Source: Clostridium tertium (GTDB taxonomy: Bacteria > Bacillota > Clostridia > Clostridiales > Clostridiaceae). From it: a stretch of 64,000 nucleotides of DNA. This document shows, in pieces, positions 43,248 to 53,107 of this stretch. How positions within the stretch are numbered: position 1 is the first letter of the stretch; each line of letters opens with the position of its first letter. The translations under genes were made by a program, and so were the position numbers. A model generated the notes under the pieces. The model made no database searches, was not told the DNA's origin, and saw nothing but the letters and a program-made list of their open reading frames with translations. The DNA lies in NCBI RefSeq assembly GCF_017873245.1, contig NZ_JAGGJY010000007.1, positions 62,001 through 126,000 of the forward strand. Direction: 5' to 3'.

Positions 43248-43955
43248 TTATTTTGCTAGCTCTAATGCTATTTCCATCATATCAGTAAAGCTTTTTTGTC
43301 TTTCTTCAGGACTAGTTTCTATACCTTTAAATATATGGTCAGAAATTGTAAGTATAGATAACGCTTCTACTCCAAACTTTGCTGCTAGTGTATAAAGCTC
43401 AGCTGATTCCATTTCTACAGCTAAACAACCATAATCAGCCCATAACTTTATTCCTACATTAGTATCATCATAGAATAAATCTGAAGATAAAACATTACCA
43501 ACTTTAATGTTTAATCCCTTTTCTTTTCCTTTATTATATGCTTCTAATAAAAGATCAAAGTTTGCTGTTGGAGCATAATCCATACCTTGAAATCTTCTTT
43601 TATTTATTGCTGAGTTTGTTGATGCACTTTGTGCTAAAACTATATCTCTTACATTAACATCTTCATTCATGGATCCTGCTGATCCAATTCTGATAAGTCT
43701 TTTTGCTCCATAAAATTGAATTAGTTCATTTACATATATAGAATGTGATGGTAACCCCATTCCTGTTCCTTGTACAGATATTCTTTTGCCTTTATATGTA
43801 CCAGTATAACCATACATTCCTCTAACTTCATTATAACAAACAGGATTTTCCAAATAATTTTCAGCTATAAATTTAGCTCTTAATGGGTCTCCTGGTAATA
43901 GTACTGTTTCTGCTATAGCTCCTTCATTAGCCATTATGTGTAAATGCTTTGCCAT
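43248..43955 (-). CDS. deoD: Purine nucleoside phosphorylase DeoD-type
   Basis: It cleaves purine (deoxy)nucleosides by phosphorolysis in salvage. The hexameric DeoD type is shown by [38 protein letters not shown] and the [12 protein letters not shown] segment; the catalytic aspartate is in TISDHIF. It has 235 residues and stands as a single-gene unit. Confidence 0.97.
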   Translation of the reverse strand: MAKHLHIMANEGAIAETVLLPGDPLRAKFIAENYLENPVCYNEVRGMYGYTGTYKGKRISVQGTGMGLPSHSIYVNELIQFYGAKRLIRIGSAGSMNEDVNVRDIVLAQSASTNSAINKRRFQGMDYAPTANFDLLLEAYNKGKEKGLNIKVGNVLSSDLFYDDTNVGIKLWADYGCLAVEMESAELYTLAAKFGVEALSILTISDHIFKGIETSPEERQKSFTDMMEIALELAK

Positions 43956-44119
43956 ATGTTAAAAGCCTCCTTAATTTATGATTAATAAAATACTATCATA
44001 TTTCTAAAAACAAATAAACCTTTTCAATTTAAATTATCATTATTGTTACATTTATTATCAAAAAAGTAAACTAGCATTTGATTTATACTAAATATTATTT
44101 ACTATTTTCTAATATATAT

Positions 44120-44175
44120 TATTTTGCAAAGCAAAATAGTGAAAAAATTAAAGAATAAATTGCTTCGCAATTTAT
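44120..44175. repeat. Two-hairpin intergenic repeat, copy B
   Basis: TATTTTGC-AAA-GCAAAATA (44120-44138) is followed by ATAAATTGC-TTC-GCAATTTAT (44155-44175). It matches copy A at 12791-12870 in both hairpins and their order; the spacer between them is 16 instead of 38 bp. Confidence 0.65.
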
Positions 44176-44181
44176 AAAAAA

Positions 44182-44217
44182 AGTGTAATTAGTAAAATTA
44201 ATTTTACTAATTACACT
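44182..44217 (-). terminator. Terminator after the endolysin-like amidase gene
   Basis: A 36-bp perfect palindrome with 18-bp arms (AGTGTAATTAGTAAAATT and its complement) runs into seven T residues on the minus strand. Confidence 0.8.
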
Positions 44218-44226
44218 AAAATTTAT

Positions 44227-45336
44227 CTAATATATTGGATTATTTGTAATACTGCTGTCATTGTCTCTTGGAGCATATATATTTACTCTCCCAAAGGTTT
44301 CAGTATTAATTGTGTAAACGTCGCTTTGTGGATTCCCTAATATTTCATAAGATAATCCTCCATATCTTGATGGAGCTAAAAATCCTACTTCATTTCCTAT
44401 AACAGGTGCTCTATTTAATGAATATACTCTCCAAGTAGCAACTGATTTATTTAAATTTAAATATCTTCTACTTGATGATTGACTTCCAGATGATCCTGGT
44501 GTTCCTGGTGAAACTACTGTGCTATCTCCATATAAAGCATTAGTAGTAATTGAACTATCATTATCATTAGGCGCGTAAATATTTACTCTTCCAAAGGTTT
44601 GTGTATTTATAGTATATACATTACTTTGTGGATTTCCTAGTATTTTATATGATAATCCCCCATAAGTTGATGGAGCTAAAAATCCTACTTCATTTCCTAT
44701 AATAGGAGCTTTACTTAAAGGATATATTCTCCATCTACTAACTGATTTGTTTAAATTTAAATATCTATCAGTACCTGGTGTAGTTGTAGGTGGATTTACT
44801 GGTGCTTCTGGTTCAGTTGGCGTTGTCACTTCTTGTCCAACTAATCCTTTTACTATAGCATTTGCAATTCTTTCAGGGTTATAAATATTCATATCACTAG
44901 AATCAATAAAACAACACTCTACTAGCATTGATTTAGTTCTTATTCCTCCAACTACAGCTAGTTCACTACCATTTTTTATTCCTCTATTTATATATCCTAT
45001 AACATTCATTTCTTTTAAAATATTAGATGCCTCTACAAGAGTAGATCCACCTTTTGTATAAATTTCAGTTCCTCGTCCGCCACCTGCATTTAAATGAATT
45101 GAAAGCGAAATATCTGCTGCTGCTGAATTAGCTGAAGAAACTCTAATTCTTAAACTTTCAGATACACTTAAAGCATAATCTGGTGATACAACAACAACAT
45201 AATGTCCTAGATTCTCTAATTTAGCTCTAACTTTTTTTCCAATCTCTCTTGTACAAACTTCTTCTCTATACCCATTTCCCGATGCTCCAGTATCAGGTCC
45301 CGACAAACAGTGTCCATAATCTAACACTATTTTCAT
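44227..45336 (-). CDS. Endolysin/autolysin-like N-acetylmuramoyl-L-alanine amidase with two wall-binding repeats
   Basis: The 369-residue protein has an Amidase_3 domain at residues 1-170, with zinc ligands DYGHC, E in GYREEVCTRE and SIHLNAG, and a catalytic glutamate in LVECCF. Two repeats of about 80 residues follow, each beginning RYLNLNKSV and containing IGNEVGFLAPS and FGRVNIYAP. They are separated by P/T/G/S-rich linkers. No signal peptide is present, as in phage endolysins. ATG 45336 is chosen, with GAGGTG 6 nt upstream. No other phage gene is near. Confidence 0.88.
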   Translation of the reverse strand: MKIVLDYGHCLSGPDTGASGNGYREEVCTREIGKKVRAKLENLGHYVVVVSPDYALSVSESLRIRVSSANSAAADISLSIHLNAGGGRGTEIYTKGGSTLVEASNILKEMNVIGYINRGIKNGSELAVVGGIRTKSMLVECCFIDSSDMNIYNPERIANAIVKGLVGQEVTTPTEPEAPVNPPTTTPGTDRYLNLNKSVSRWRIYPLSKAPIIGNEVGFLAPSTYGGLSYKILGNPQSNVYTINTQTFGRVNIYAPNDNDSSITTNALYGDSTVVSPGTPGSSGSQSSSRRYLNLNKSVATWRVYSLNRAPVIGNEVGFLAPSRYGGLSYEILGNPQSDVYTINTETFGRVNIYAPRDNDSSITNNPIY

Positions 45337-45412
45337 ATTAATCACCTCAATATAAAATATGCAAGTATTATGTTATCTGACATTATTACTTAGTGAAAAT
45401 ATACAAGTAACC

Positions 45413-46711
45413 TTATATATTATTAATTTTCTTTCTTATTTCTCCTATCATATAAAGAGAACCAGCTGCAACTATTAAATCATCTTTATTTACTTTACTT
45501 AATGATAGTTTTATTGCCTTGTCATAATCATCAAAAGCAATACAATTATTGTTATACTTCAATACTACTTCCTTTAACTCATTTGCACTAGCTGCTCTTA
45601 TTGAATTTGCAGTAACAGTGTACACTTCAGTAGCTACTGGTGCTATTATTTTAACCATTTCTTCTACATTTTTATCTGCTAAAATTCCAAGTATTAAATA
45701 TAAATTTTTATATTTAAAATACTCCTCTATATTACTTTTAAGAAATTCTATCCCTGCAATATTATGAGCTCCATCAATTACTATAAATGGATCTTTCTTT
45801 AATACCTCAAGTCTTCCTTTCCATTTAACATTTTTTACGCCTTTATATAATTTATTAATATTTACCTTTATATAATTTAACTTTTCAAGCTCTTCTAATG
45901 CTTTAATTGCTAAAGATAAATTAATTATTTGATGTTTTCCAAGCAAAGCTAAATCTAAAGTGTATTTATTATTATTAAAATTTACTGAAACTCTTTGATA
46001 AGGAATATCATCATTTACTATTTCTAAAAAAACAAAATCATTTGAATCTACAATAGTTAATTTAGATTTTGTTAATAATGCTTTATTTTTTATAATATAA
46101 AAAGCTTCATCCTTTTGATTACAAGTTATAACTGGAATTGCCTCTTTTATTATTCCTGCTTTTTCATTAGTTATTTCTTGTATTGTATTTCCTAAAATAT
46201 TTGTATGATCTAAGCTTATAGATGTTATTATTGATATAATTGGTTTAATTACATTTGTTGAATCTAACCTACCTCCAAGGCCTACTTCTATTACTCCAAA
46301 ATCAACTTTTTGTCTATATAAATATAAAAACATAATACATGTTAATACTTCGAATTCAGTTGGATGCTTATATCCTTCTTCTACTACTTTATTAACATAT
46401 GGCTTTATTTCTTCTAATAAGTATACCAAATCCTCTTCTGATATATTCTCATCATTTATTCTTATTGTTTCTTCTATTTCTTCTAAATGTGGTGAATTAA
46501 AAAATCCTACTTTATAACCATGTTCAATTAAAACTTTACCTAATATAGAAGAAGTTGATCCCTTTCCATTTGTTCCAGCTATATGTATAAGCTTTAGTTT
46601 TTTATGTGGATTTCCGAGCAACTCTAATAATCTCTCTGTACGTTCTAATCCATAATTTGAACCTAATACTCTTAGCTCCTCTAAATATTTTATTGTCTTT
46701 AAATCCTTCAT
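45413..46711 (-). CDS. folC: Folylpolyglutamate/dihydrofolate synthase
   Basis: It is an ATP-dependent ligase that adds glutamate to folates. The Mur-ligase fold is shown by the P-loop GTNGKGSTSS near residue 47, SLDHTNILG, and the C-terminal DGAHNIAG. It has 432 residues. The start lies 2 bp after the stop of the upstream ATP-grasp gene, so it is the last gene of a four-gene operon. Confidence 0.95.
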   Translation of the reverse strand: MKDLKTIKYLEELRVLGSNYGLERTERLLELLGNPHKKLKLIHIAGTNGKGSTSSILGKVLIEHGYKVGFFNSPHLEEIEETIRINDENISEEDLVYLLEEIKPYVNKVVEEGYKHPTEFEVLTCIMFLYLYRQKVDFGVIEVGLGGRLDSTNVIKPIISIITSISLDHTNILGNTIQEITNEKAGIIKEAIPVITCNQKDEAFYIIKNKALLTKSKLTIVDSNDFVFLEIVNDDIPYQRVSVNFNNNKYTLDLALLGKHQIINLSLAIKALEELEKLNYIKVNINKLYKGVKNVKWKGRLEVLKKDPFIVIDGAHNIAGIEFLKSNIEEYFKYKNLYLILGILADKNVEEMVKIIAPVATEVYTVTANSIRAASANELKEVVLKYNNNCIAFDDYDKAIKLSLSKVNKDDLIVAAGSLYMIGEIRKKINNI

Positions 46712-46713
46712 AT

Positions 46714-47508
46714 CTATTTCATTCCTTTAACACTTTTTCTTATATGCTCTAAAAATAATTCCATAGTATTATTTACACCTAAATAACTTAACATTCTACT
46801 TCCAACTGCATCTTCAAATTCATTGAATAATATTTCACCATTTTCTAAAAGTAAGAAATCAATTCCCCCAAAATCTATATCTATATTATTTAGTAGCTTT
46901 TCTAATATCTCCTTTTGCAAAAATGAATATTTATATAATTCAACATTGCCACCCCTTGAAAAATTAGATAAGATTTCATCTTCTTTAGGAAGCCTAATTA
47001 CTGAATTAACTATATTATTATTTATTATATAAAACCTTATATCTCCAACATAATCTTCAATAAACTCTTGATAAACATTTTTATTAAAATCTAAAGATTT
47101 AAAATCCTTTAATATATTAACCCCTATTCCACCATGTCCATTTTTAGGTTTTTCTATTATCTTTTTATTACTATTTAACTCTTCAATACTTCTATAAATC
47201 TTTGGATATTTAATATCTAAAGTTTCCATAAAATTATATGCTTCTAACTTATCATTTCCAAGCCTGCAAAAATTAAATTTATTAAAAACTATTAGTCCTA
47301 ATGATTCTAAATCATAAGTTATTTTATAATTTCTAGATCTATTTATAGCAAATTTATATTTTGAATTTACAATTTTGTAATCTATATCTTTTGTTAATAT
47401 AAGTTCCAAATCCAAATTGTATTTTATTCCATCTTCTATTAACCAATTTATATAGCTTTTATTTTTTTCTACATCTATTTCATCATAAATAACTAACCCT
47501 TTTATCAT
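46714..47508 (-). CDS. ATP-grasp (RimK-like) ligase, second of a tandem pair
   Basis: The 264-residue protein has the RimK-type ATP-grasp layout: an N-terminal domain starting MIKGLVIYDE, a lysine in IIEKPKNGHGGIGV, the FIEDYVGDIRFYII segment and the metal-binding end GGIDFLLLENGEILFNEFED. An upstream ATG at 47562 is less likely, as ATG 47508 has AGAGGA at the right distance and overlaps the preceding stop by 4 nt (ATGA). Substrate unknown; such ligases join an amino acid to a carboxylate. Confidence 0.85.
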   Translation of the reverse strand: MIKGLVIYDEIDVEKNKSYINWLIEDGIKYNLDLELILTKDIDYKIVNSKYKFAINRSRNYKITYDLESLGLIVFNKFNFCRLGNDKLEAYNFMETLDIKYPKIYRSIEELNSNKKIIEKPKNGHGGIGVNILKDFKSLDFNKNVYQEFIEDYVGDIRFYIINNNIVNSVIRLPKEDEILSNFSRGGNVELYKYSFLQKEILEKLLNNIDIDFGGIDFLLLENGEILFNEFEDAVGSRMLSYLGVNNTMELFLEHIRKSVKGMK

Positions 47509-48398
47509 AAACATTCCTCTAATATATATTTTAATATTTCTGCTCCAAAACTTTTTCCCCAAAGCTCTTCAAAGCTTAAAAAATTTAAATTGGAATTCAC
47601 TTCACATAATATAGGTTTATTATCTTCACCAAATAATAAATCTACGCCTGAAAAATCTAAACCTAATACCTTATGAGCTTTTAATGCAATCTCTTCTTGT
47701 TCTGTTGTTAAGTTTATTAATTTACCTTTTCCACCTTGAGATATATTAGCTCTAAAGTCTTTATCAGATTCCCTAAGCATAGCCCCTATCACTTTATTCC
47801 CTATGATATTTACTCTTATATCTTTTCCATAACTACTTTTTATATTTTCTTGCATAATAAAGTCTACATTTCTTTTATTTAATTCTGTAACCTTTTTAAT
47901 AAACTCTTCTTTATCTTTTATTAAATAAACCTGCATACCAAAAGAACCCTTTGATTCCTTTATTATTATTTCTTTGCCAAGTTCCTCATAACATTTTATT
48001 AAATAATCTTCACTATTTAGTAAATAATCAAAAATCATTGGTGATAATATTGTTCTTGGCATTTGTATATCATTATTAGAAAGTTCTAAATGCATTAACC
48101 CCTTATGATCGCAATATTCAATGGCTTTACTTGAATTAAAGACCTTAAATCCCATCTTTTCTAAGTGCCTTGCTAATAATACATCTTTGTCCCAAAATAT
48201 AATAAATTTTGGGCTTTCAAGCTCTTTTAAATATAAAAGCTCAGCTTTTCCTTCATTATTGTATGTAGGTATTATCTCCGTATTTTTAACTGCCTCTAAC
48301 TTTACATTTAAATTTTTTCCTTCAGTTACTAAAGATTTTACAAGCTTATTTATTTTAGGAATATTTAATGTTCCATTATAAATTATCCATCCTGTCAT
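47505..48398 (-). CDS. ATP-grasp (RimK-like) ligase, first of a tandem pair
   Basis: The 297-residue protein has the same fold: MTGWIIYNGTLN at the start, IIIKESKGSFGMQVYLI for ATP, and GLDFSGVDLLFGEDNKPILCEVNSN for metal binding. It is related to lysine-biosynthesis LysX, RimK and F420 ligase-type enzymes. It is followed by the second ATP-grasp gene with a 4-nt overlap and then folC, so a role with folate or another glutamylated substrate is possible. Confidence 0.85.
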   Translation of the reverse strand: MTGWIIYNGTLNIPKINKLVKSLVTEGKNLNVKLEAVKNTEIIPTYNNEGKAELLYLKELESPKFIIFWDKDVLLARHLEKMGFKVFNSSKAIEYCDHKGLMHLELSNNDIQMPRTILSPMIFDYLLNSEDYLIKCYEELGKEIIIKESKGSFGMQVYLIKDKEEFIKKVTELNKRNVDFIMQENIKSSYGKDIRVNIIGNKVIGAMLRESDKDFRANISQGGKGKLINLTTEQEEIALKAHKVLGLDFSGVDLLFGEDNKPILCEVNSNLNFLSFEELWGKSFGAEILKYILEECL

Positions 48399-48427
48399 AA
48401 GTAATTCACTCTTTCTATACTTAATAT

Positions 48428-48673
48428 TTATTTAATGCTTTCGCCTTTTTTCCATAACTTTTTACCTGAAAAATATCCAATTATAATAAGTAAAACATTT
48501 ATTATAATTGTAAAAATTATTAAAAATCTATTTGCTATATTTATTTTATTTATCATTACTACTGGTATAAATATCAAATAAAATAATACTAATAAACTTA
48601 CAATTAAATTTCTTATAAAACTCTTTTCACCTAAGGATTTAAATGGCTGCCACCATATATTAAAATCTTTCAT
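48428..48673 (-). CDS. Small membrane protein, 81 aa
   Basis: Two hydrophobic helices are visible (about residues 22-43 and 50-68) in an otherwise polar protein that starts MKDFNIWWQPFKSLGEKSF. No family is recognised. It precedes the ATP-grasp pair by 29 bp and may be the first gene of that operon. The upstream 260 bp (48674-48936) hold nothing I can name. Confidence 0.6.
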   Translation of the reverse strand: MKDFNIWWQPFKSLGEKSFIRNLIVSLLVLFYLIFIPVVMINKINIANRFLIIFTIIINVLLIIIGYFSGKKLWKKGESIK

Positions 48674-48936
48674 TTTTTATGTCTCCTATTTCTTCATAAT
48701 GGTAAATAATTCAATTCCTTTAATATGTACTGCAAAATTTATATTACTTTAACAAGCTTTTGAATTCATTATAAATTATACATTTTTACTTGTGTAATAA
48801 CTCTTAATTACCCTACTTTTATCACTTTTAATTTTTTTTGTCAATATAGCATCTTAGTTTATTACTTTTTATTAATTGAATTTTATATTAAGGTACTTTA
48901 CAATAATAAATATAAAACCTAAAGAAGGAGCTTATT

Positions 48937-49368
48937 ATGAACAATTTAAATGAAGCATTAAAGTTAAATTTAGATAAAATCTCTATTTTGGAAATAGATG
49001 AAGAAAAGTTAATAGAACTTAAGTCTTACGATTACTATATGCAAACAAATTTTTATTTTTGGTTAATTAATAAGATAAATTATTTTGAAGATGAAAAGCT
49101 TTATGATGAGTTAGCATATGCTCATTACTTAATGTCTTATTTTGTTTTTATTATCCTAACACCTTTATCATATGAGGATTTAGCATTTAATCATATAAAT
49201 AAAGCATTAAAATATAAAAATAATCTTAAATATAAGGAATGGCTTCTTATTTTTTCAACTCTTCCAAATAACTTTATAAAAACATATGATGCAATAAAAA
49301 TTGCTGAAGAAGTTATTGAAAAAGATCCTAGCAGTACTTTAGCTAATACTATATTGCAAATGTTTTAA
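48937..49368 (+). CDS. Hypothetical protein, helical, 143 aa
   Basis: A cytosolic acidic protein with predicted helices and a TPR-like second half (HINKALKYKNNLKYKEWLL, then AIKIAEEVIEKDPSSTLANTIL). AAGAAGGAG precedes the ATG. No family is recognised; a distant relation to tetratricopeptide proteins is possible. It has its own terminator. Confidence 0.65.
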   Translation: MNNLNEALKLNLDKISILEIDEEKLIELKSYDYYMQTNFYFWLINKINYFEDEKLYDELAYAHYLMSYFVFIILTPLSYEDLAFNHINKALKYKNNLKYKEWLLIFSTLPNNFIKTYDAIKIAEEVIEKDPSSTLANTILQMF

Positions 49369-49374
49369 AAACAC

Positions 49375-49404
49375 TAAAGGCCCTAGCTTAAGCTAGAGCC
49401 TTTA
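49375..49404 (+). terminator. Terminator after the 143-aa gene
   Basis: The arms TAAAGGC-C-CTAGCTT and AAGCTAG-A-GCCTTTA pair apart from one C-A mismatch, followed by a T-rich tail. Confidence 0.7.
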
Positions 49405-49552
49405 ATGCCTTTTATCTTATTAAATCTTTTATCTTAAATATTATAAACCAAATACTCTAAATTAGAAACAAAAATCTTCTTTAATAATAAAATAAATTCT
49501 TTTAATGTTGTATAGCAATGAATATTATTTTAATATTTTAAAATAATATATT

Positions 49553-52195
49553 CTATTTTAAAGTATCTATTCTAACTAAAACTGCATTTAGCATTTCTTG
49601 ATATTTTTCTCTCTTTTCTTTTTCACCATCAATTACAGCTTGTGGTGCTTTAGCTACGAACCCTTGATTAGATAACTTTTTATCTATTCTTTCTACTTCG
49701 CCTTCTAGCTTTTTCTTTTCTTTATTTAATCTTTCAAGTTCCTTTTCTTTATCTACTAAATCTAAAAGTGGCATAAATAATTCTCCACCCTTAACAACTA
49801 GTGATACTGCATTTTCTGGAACCATAGCTTTATCATCTATAAATGATACTTCTGATGCAGATGCTAATTTTTCTATATAGTGAACCCCAGAAATAAATGC
49901 ATCTTTTGCTTCAGTTGTGGTATAGCTAATTACTTTAGCTTTTCTTGATGGTGGAACATTCATTTCAGCTCTTACATTTCTTAACCCCTTTATAGCTTCA
50001 ATTATAAAGTCCATATCCTTTTCAGCCTTTTCATCAGTTAATCTTTCATTGTATTCTGGCCAATTTGAAACTACTATTGAATCACCATCAGTTAAAGTAG
50101 TATATATTTCTTCAGTTATAAATGGCATTACAGGGTGTAATAACTTAAGTCCAGTTTTAAGAACATCATTTAAAACATTATAAACTATACCTTTTTGCTT
50201 TTCATCATCACCATATAGTACGCCTTTAACTAATTCAATATACCAGTCGCAGAATTCAGTCCACATGAAATCATATACCTTTTGAAGAGCAATTCCAAGT
50301 TCGTATTTTTCCATGTTTTCAGTTACTTCTTTAACTAAAGTATTCATTCTTGAAAGAATCCACTTATCAGCTAAACTATATTCTTTGCAATCATCATATT
50401 TATCCATTACTTCTTTATCAAGATTCATCATAACAAATCTAGAAGCATTCCACATCTTATTTGCAAAGTTTCTAGCTGCTTCAACTCTTTCTGGAATATA
50501 TCTTATATCATTTCCTGGAGAGTTACCAGTTACTAGCATAAATCTTAAAGCATCTGCTCCATATTCATCTATAACTTCTAATGGATCAACACCATTTCCA
50601 AGAGATTTACTCATTTTTCTACCTTGAGAATCTCTTATAATTCCATGAATTAAAACTGTATCAAATGGAGTTTTATCCATATTGTGTATTCCTGAGAATA
50701 TCATTCTTGCAACCCAGAAGAAGATAATATCATATCCTGTAACTAATACATTTGTTGGATAGAAATATTCAAGATCTTCCGTTTCATTTGGCCATCCTAA
50801 AGTTGAGAAAGGCCATAAAGCTGAGGAGAACCAAGTGTCTAATACATCTTCATCTTGATGCATATGTTTTGATCCACACTTAGGGCAAGTTTCTGGAGCA
50901 TCTACTTGAACTATTATTTCTCTACAATCATTACAATACCAAACTGGGATTCTATGTCCCCACCATAATTGTCTTGATATACACCAATCTTGAATATTTT
51001 CCATCCAATTGAAGTATATTTTATCAAATCTTTCTGGAACAAATTTAGTTTCATTATTTTTTACTGCTTCTATAGCTGGTTTCGCTAAAGATTCCATTTT
51101 AACATACCATTGTTTTGATATTATAGGTTCAACTACAGTTCCACATCTATCATGAGTACCTACATTATGAGTATGTGGTTTAACTTTAACTAATAAACCT
51201 TGCTCATCTAAATCGATAACCATTTGCTTTCTAGCTTCATATCTATCTAATCCTTGGTATTTTCCACCTAGCTCATTAATAACACCATTATCATCCATAA
51301 CTCTTATTTGAGGTAAGTTATGTCTAACTCCTACTTGGAAATCATTTGGATCATGAGCAGGAGTTATTTTTACAGCACCAGTTCCAAATTCAATATCTAC
51401 ATAGTCATCACCAACTATAGGAATTTCTCTATCTGTTAGGGGTAATTTTAATGTTTTTCCTATAAGATATTTAAATCTATCATCATTTGGATTAACAGCA
51501 ACAGCTGTATCTCCAAGTAAAGTTTCTGGTCTTGTAGTTGCAATTTCTAAATATCCACTACCGTCAGCTAATGGATAATTTATATGCCAGAAGCTTCCTT
51601 CTTTTTCTTCATATTCTATTTCAGCATCTGAAAGTGCTGTAGTACACTTTGGACACCAGTTAGTTATTCTATTTCCTTGATAAATTAAGCCTTCGTTATA
51701 TAGCTTAACAAAAACAGTTCTAACTGCTTTATTTAAATTTTCATCCATTGTAAATGCTTCTCTTGAGAAGTCACAAGAAACTCCCATTTTCTTTAATTGA
51801 GTTCTTATTGTATCTCTATACTCATCAGCCCATTCCCAAACCTTTTCTAAGAATGCTTCTCTTCCCATTTCTTTTTTAATTAAGCCTTCTTTTAAAAGTT
51901 CATTTTCAACCTTAACCTCAGTTGCAATAGAAGCATGGTCTTGTCCTGGTAACCATAAAGTACAGTATCCTTGCATTCTTTTAAATCTTATAAGCATATC
52001 TTGAAGTGTATTATCAAGAGCATGACCTAAATGAAGCTTTCCAGTTATATTTGGTGGTGGCATAACTATAGAAAAAGGCTTCTTATTTTTATCGATTATT
52101 GGTGTGAAGTATTTTTTTTCTTCCCAAAGCTTATAAATTCTTTCTTCGAATTCCTTTGGATTGTATGTCGTTGCTAAGTTTTTCTTTTCAGACAT
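49553..52195 (-). CDS. valS: Valine--tRNA ligase
   Basis: It charges tRNA-Val. The 880-residue class I enzyme has the HIGH-type motif [14 protein letters not shown] near residue 55, an editing domain, the KMSKS loop ([11 protein letters not shown]) and a C-terminal coiled-coil arm ([20 protein letters not shown]). AAAGGAGG precedes the start. Expression is controlled by a T-box leader at 52533-52790. Confidence 0.98.
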   Translation of the reverse strand: MSEKKNLATTYNPKEFEERIYKLWEEKKYFTPIIDKNKKPFSIVMPPPNITGKLHLGHALDNTLQDMLIRFKRMQGYCTLWLPGQDHASIATEVKVENELLKEGLIKKEMGREAFLEKVWEWADEYRDTIRTQLKKMGVSCDFSREAFTMDENLNKAVRTVFVKLYNEGLIYQGNRITNWCPKCTTALSDAEIEYEEKEGSFWHINYPLADGSGYLEIATTRPETLLGDTAVAVNPNDDRFKYLIGKTLKLPLTDREIPIVGDDYVDIEFGTGAVKITPAHDPNDFQVGVRHNLPQIRVMDDNGVINELGGKYQGLDRYEARKQMVIDLDEQGLLVKVKPHTHNVGTHDRCGTVVEPIISKQWYVKMESLAKPAIEAVKNNETKFVPERFDKIYFNWMENIQDWCISRQLWWGHRIPVWYCNDCREIIVQVDAPETCPKCGSKHMHQDEDVLDTWFSSALWPFSTLGWPNETEDLEYFYPTNVLVTGYDIIFFWVARMIFSGIHNMDKTPFDTVLIHGIIRDSQGRKMSKSLGNGVDPLEVIDEYGADALRFMLVTGNSPGNDIRYIPERVEAARNFANKMWNASRFVMMNLDKEVMDKYDDCKEYSLADKWILSRMNTLVKEVTENMEKYELGIALQKVYDFMWTEFCDWYIELVKGVLYGDDEKQKGIVYNVLNDVLKTGLKLLHPVMPFITEEIYTTLTDGDSIVVSNWPEYNERLTDEKAEKDMDFIIEAIKGLRNVRAEMNVPPSRKAKVISYTTTEAKDAFISGVHYIEKLASASEVSFIDDKAMVPENAVSLVVKGGELFMPLLDLVDKEKELERLNKEKKKLEGEVERIDKKLSNQGFVAKAPQAVIDGEKEKREKYQEMLNAVLVRIDTLK

Positions 52196-52532
52196 CCTTT
52201 TTGCCTCCTTTTTTTACTTTATATAGATTGAAGATAGATACCTAAAAATTTGCTTTTATTGAAATTAATAAAACTAGTTTAATAAAGATATTAATTTTAA
52301 TTCTATTATATAATTTGAAGGTTCATATAATAATTTATTAATCTTTACTAACTACATATTAAATTTTTATATAATCAAGATAATTAATAAACTTTATTAT
52401 ATGTACTAAATGGTAATAAAGTATTAAATTGAAGGTTCATACTTTAGATTCACATAATTAATTTATAAATTCATTTTTGTAATTTAGAAATAAAATAAAA
52501 TTATATAATCTTGATTATTAATTTTAAGCAAT
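52196..52532. other. Long AT-rich leader between the T-box terminator and valS
   Basis: It is 337 bp without an ORF. TTGAAGGTTCATA occurs twice, near 52315 and 52432. A further pair, ATAATCAAGAT (about 52371) and ATCTTGATTAT (about 52508), can form a long-range 11-bp stem on the transcript. No second promoter is certain. Confidence 0.5.
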
Positions 52533-52790
52533 AAAAAAAGCCTTCATCACAAAAGGACGAAGACTCGCGGTACCACCTTTTTTCTTAATATAAATTTTTT
52601 TATATTAAGCTCTTTATTTATTAACGACTAAGAAAGCCGCCTTTACTTACTTTAGTTCAGTAAAGATGCTCAAAAGCTACCTTCAGGATACTCTAATATA
52701 GAAGGCTTTCAGCCGATGACCTTCATTCTCTTTATATATTGTATTCCTTACTCCTCTTTATCATTGCTTTTATAATATGATTTTGTAAGG
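52533..52790 (-). promoter_or_regulatory. T-box riboswitch (tRNA-Val) controlling valS
   Basis: The T-box sequence AGGTGGTACCGCG is at 52566-52578 on the minus strand; its UGGU matches the ACCA end expected of tRNA-Val. Stem I shows AGAGA...GGUC...GCUGAAAGCC, and the specifier loop reads GAAG-GUA-GC, giving a GUA (Val) codon at 52678-52680. The terminator is AGTCTTCGTC with GATGAAGGCT (52539-52565) plus seven T residues. A TTGACA at 52816-52821 is a likely -35 box. Confidence 0.93.
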
Positions 52791-52845
52791 TTATCTTATA
52801 ATATATTATTATTTTTGTCAATATTGTCCTTATAATAAAATAAAT

Positions 52846-52877
52846 AAAAAGATGCTATGATATTATAGCATCTTTTT
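52846..52877 (-). terminator. Terminator after the 41-aa gene
   Basis: A perfect 13-bp stem AAAAAGATGCTAT / ATAGCATCTTTTT with a 6-nt loop. Confidence 0.85.
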
Positions 52878-52885
52878 ATTATTTG

Positions 52886-53011
52886 CTAAATTATAAAATC
52901 TTTTTTATCATGCTCTTTTGCTTTTGGCTCTCCAAAAGCTGCTTTTACACTTTCCACTTGTGGATTATGATTAATATGTTTCTTATGACTATTCTTTGAT
53001 TTCTTACCCAT
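52886..53011 (-). CDS. Small basic protein of 41 aa
   Basis: GGAGGTG lies 6 nt before the ATG at 53011, and the ORF ends TAG at 52886-52888. The product starts MGKKSKNSHKKHINHNPQ and continues VESVKAAFGEPKAKEHD. It is very hydrophilic and Lys/His-rich, with no cysteine. A similar small protein appears in other clostridia (a 'CPC_1213-like' family, from memory and unverified), and function is unknown. It has its own terminator. Confidence 0.7.
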   Translation of the reverse strand: MGKKSKNSHKKHINHNPQVESVKAAFGEPKAKEHDKKDFII

Positions 53012-53107
53012 TTCTTTCACCTCCAAGCTTATATACTTAGATTATGTAAAAGAAATTTATTTATTTTATTAAATCTTAAGAAAGAAAGTGAAAATATGTA
53101 ATTATTA

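Noticed and set aside
44227..45336. Prophage at the endolysin-like gene
   Set aside because: The neighbours are housekeeping genes (deoD, folC); no holin, structural or integrase gene is seen.
47509..47562. Longer second ATP-grasp protein from ATG 47562
   Set aside because: It would overlap the preceding gene by 58 bp; ATG 47508 has a proper site and a 4-nt overlap.
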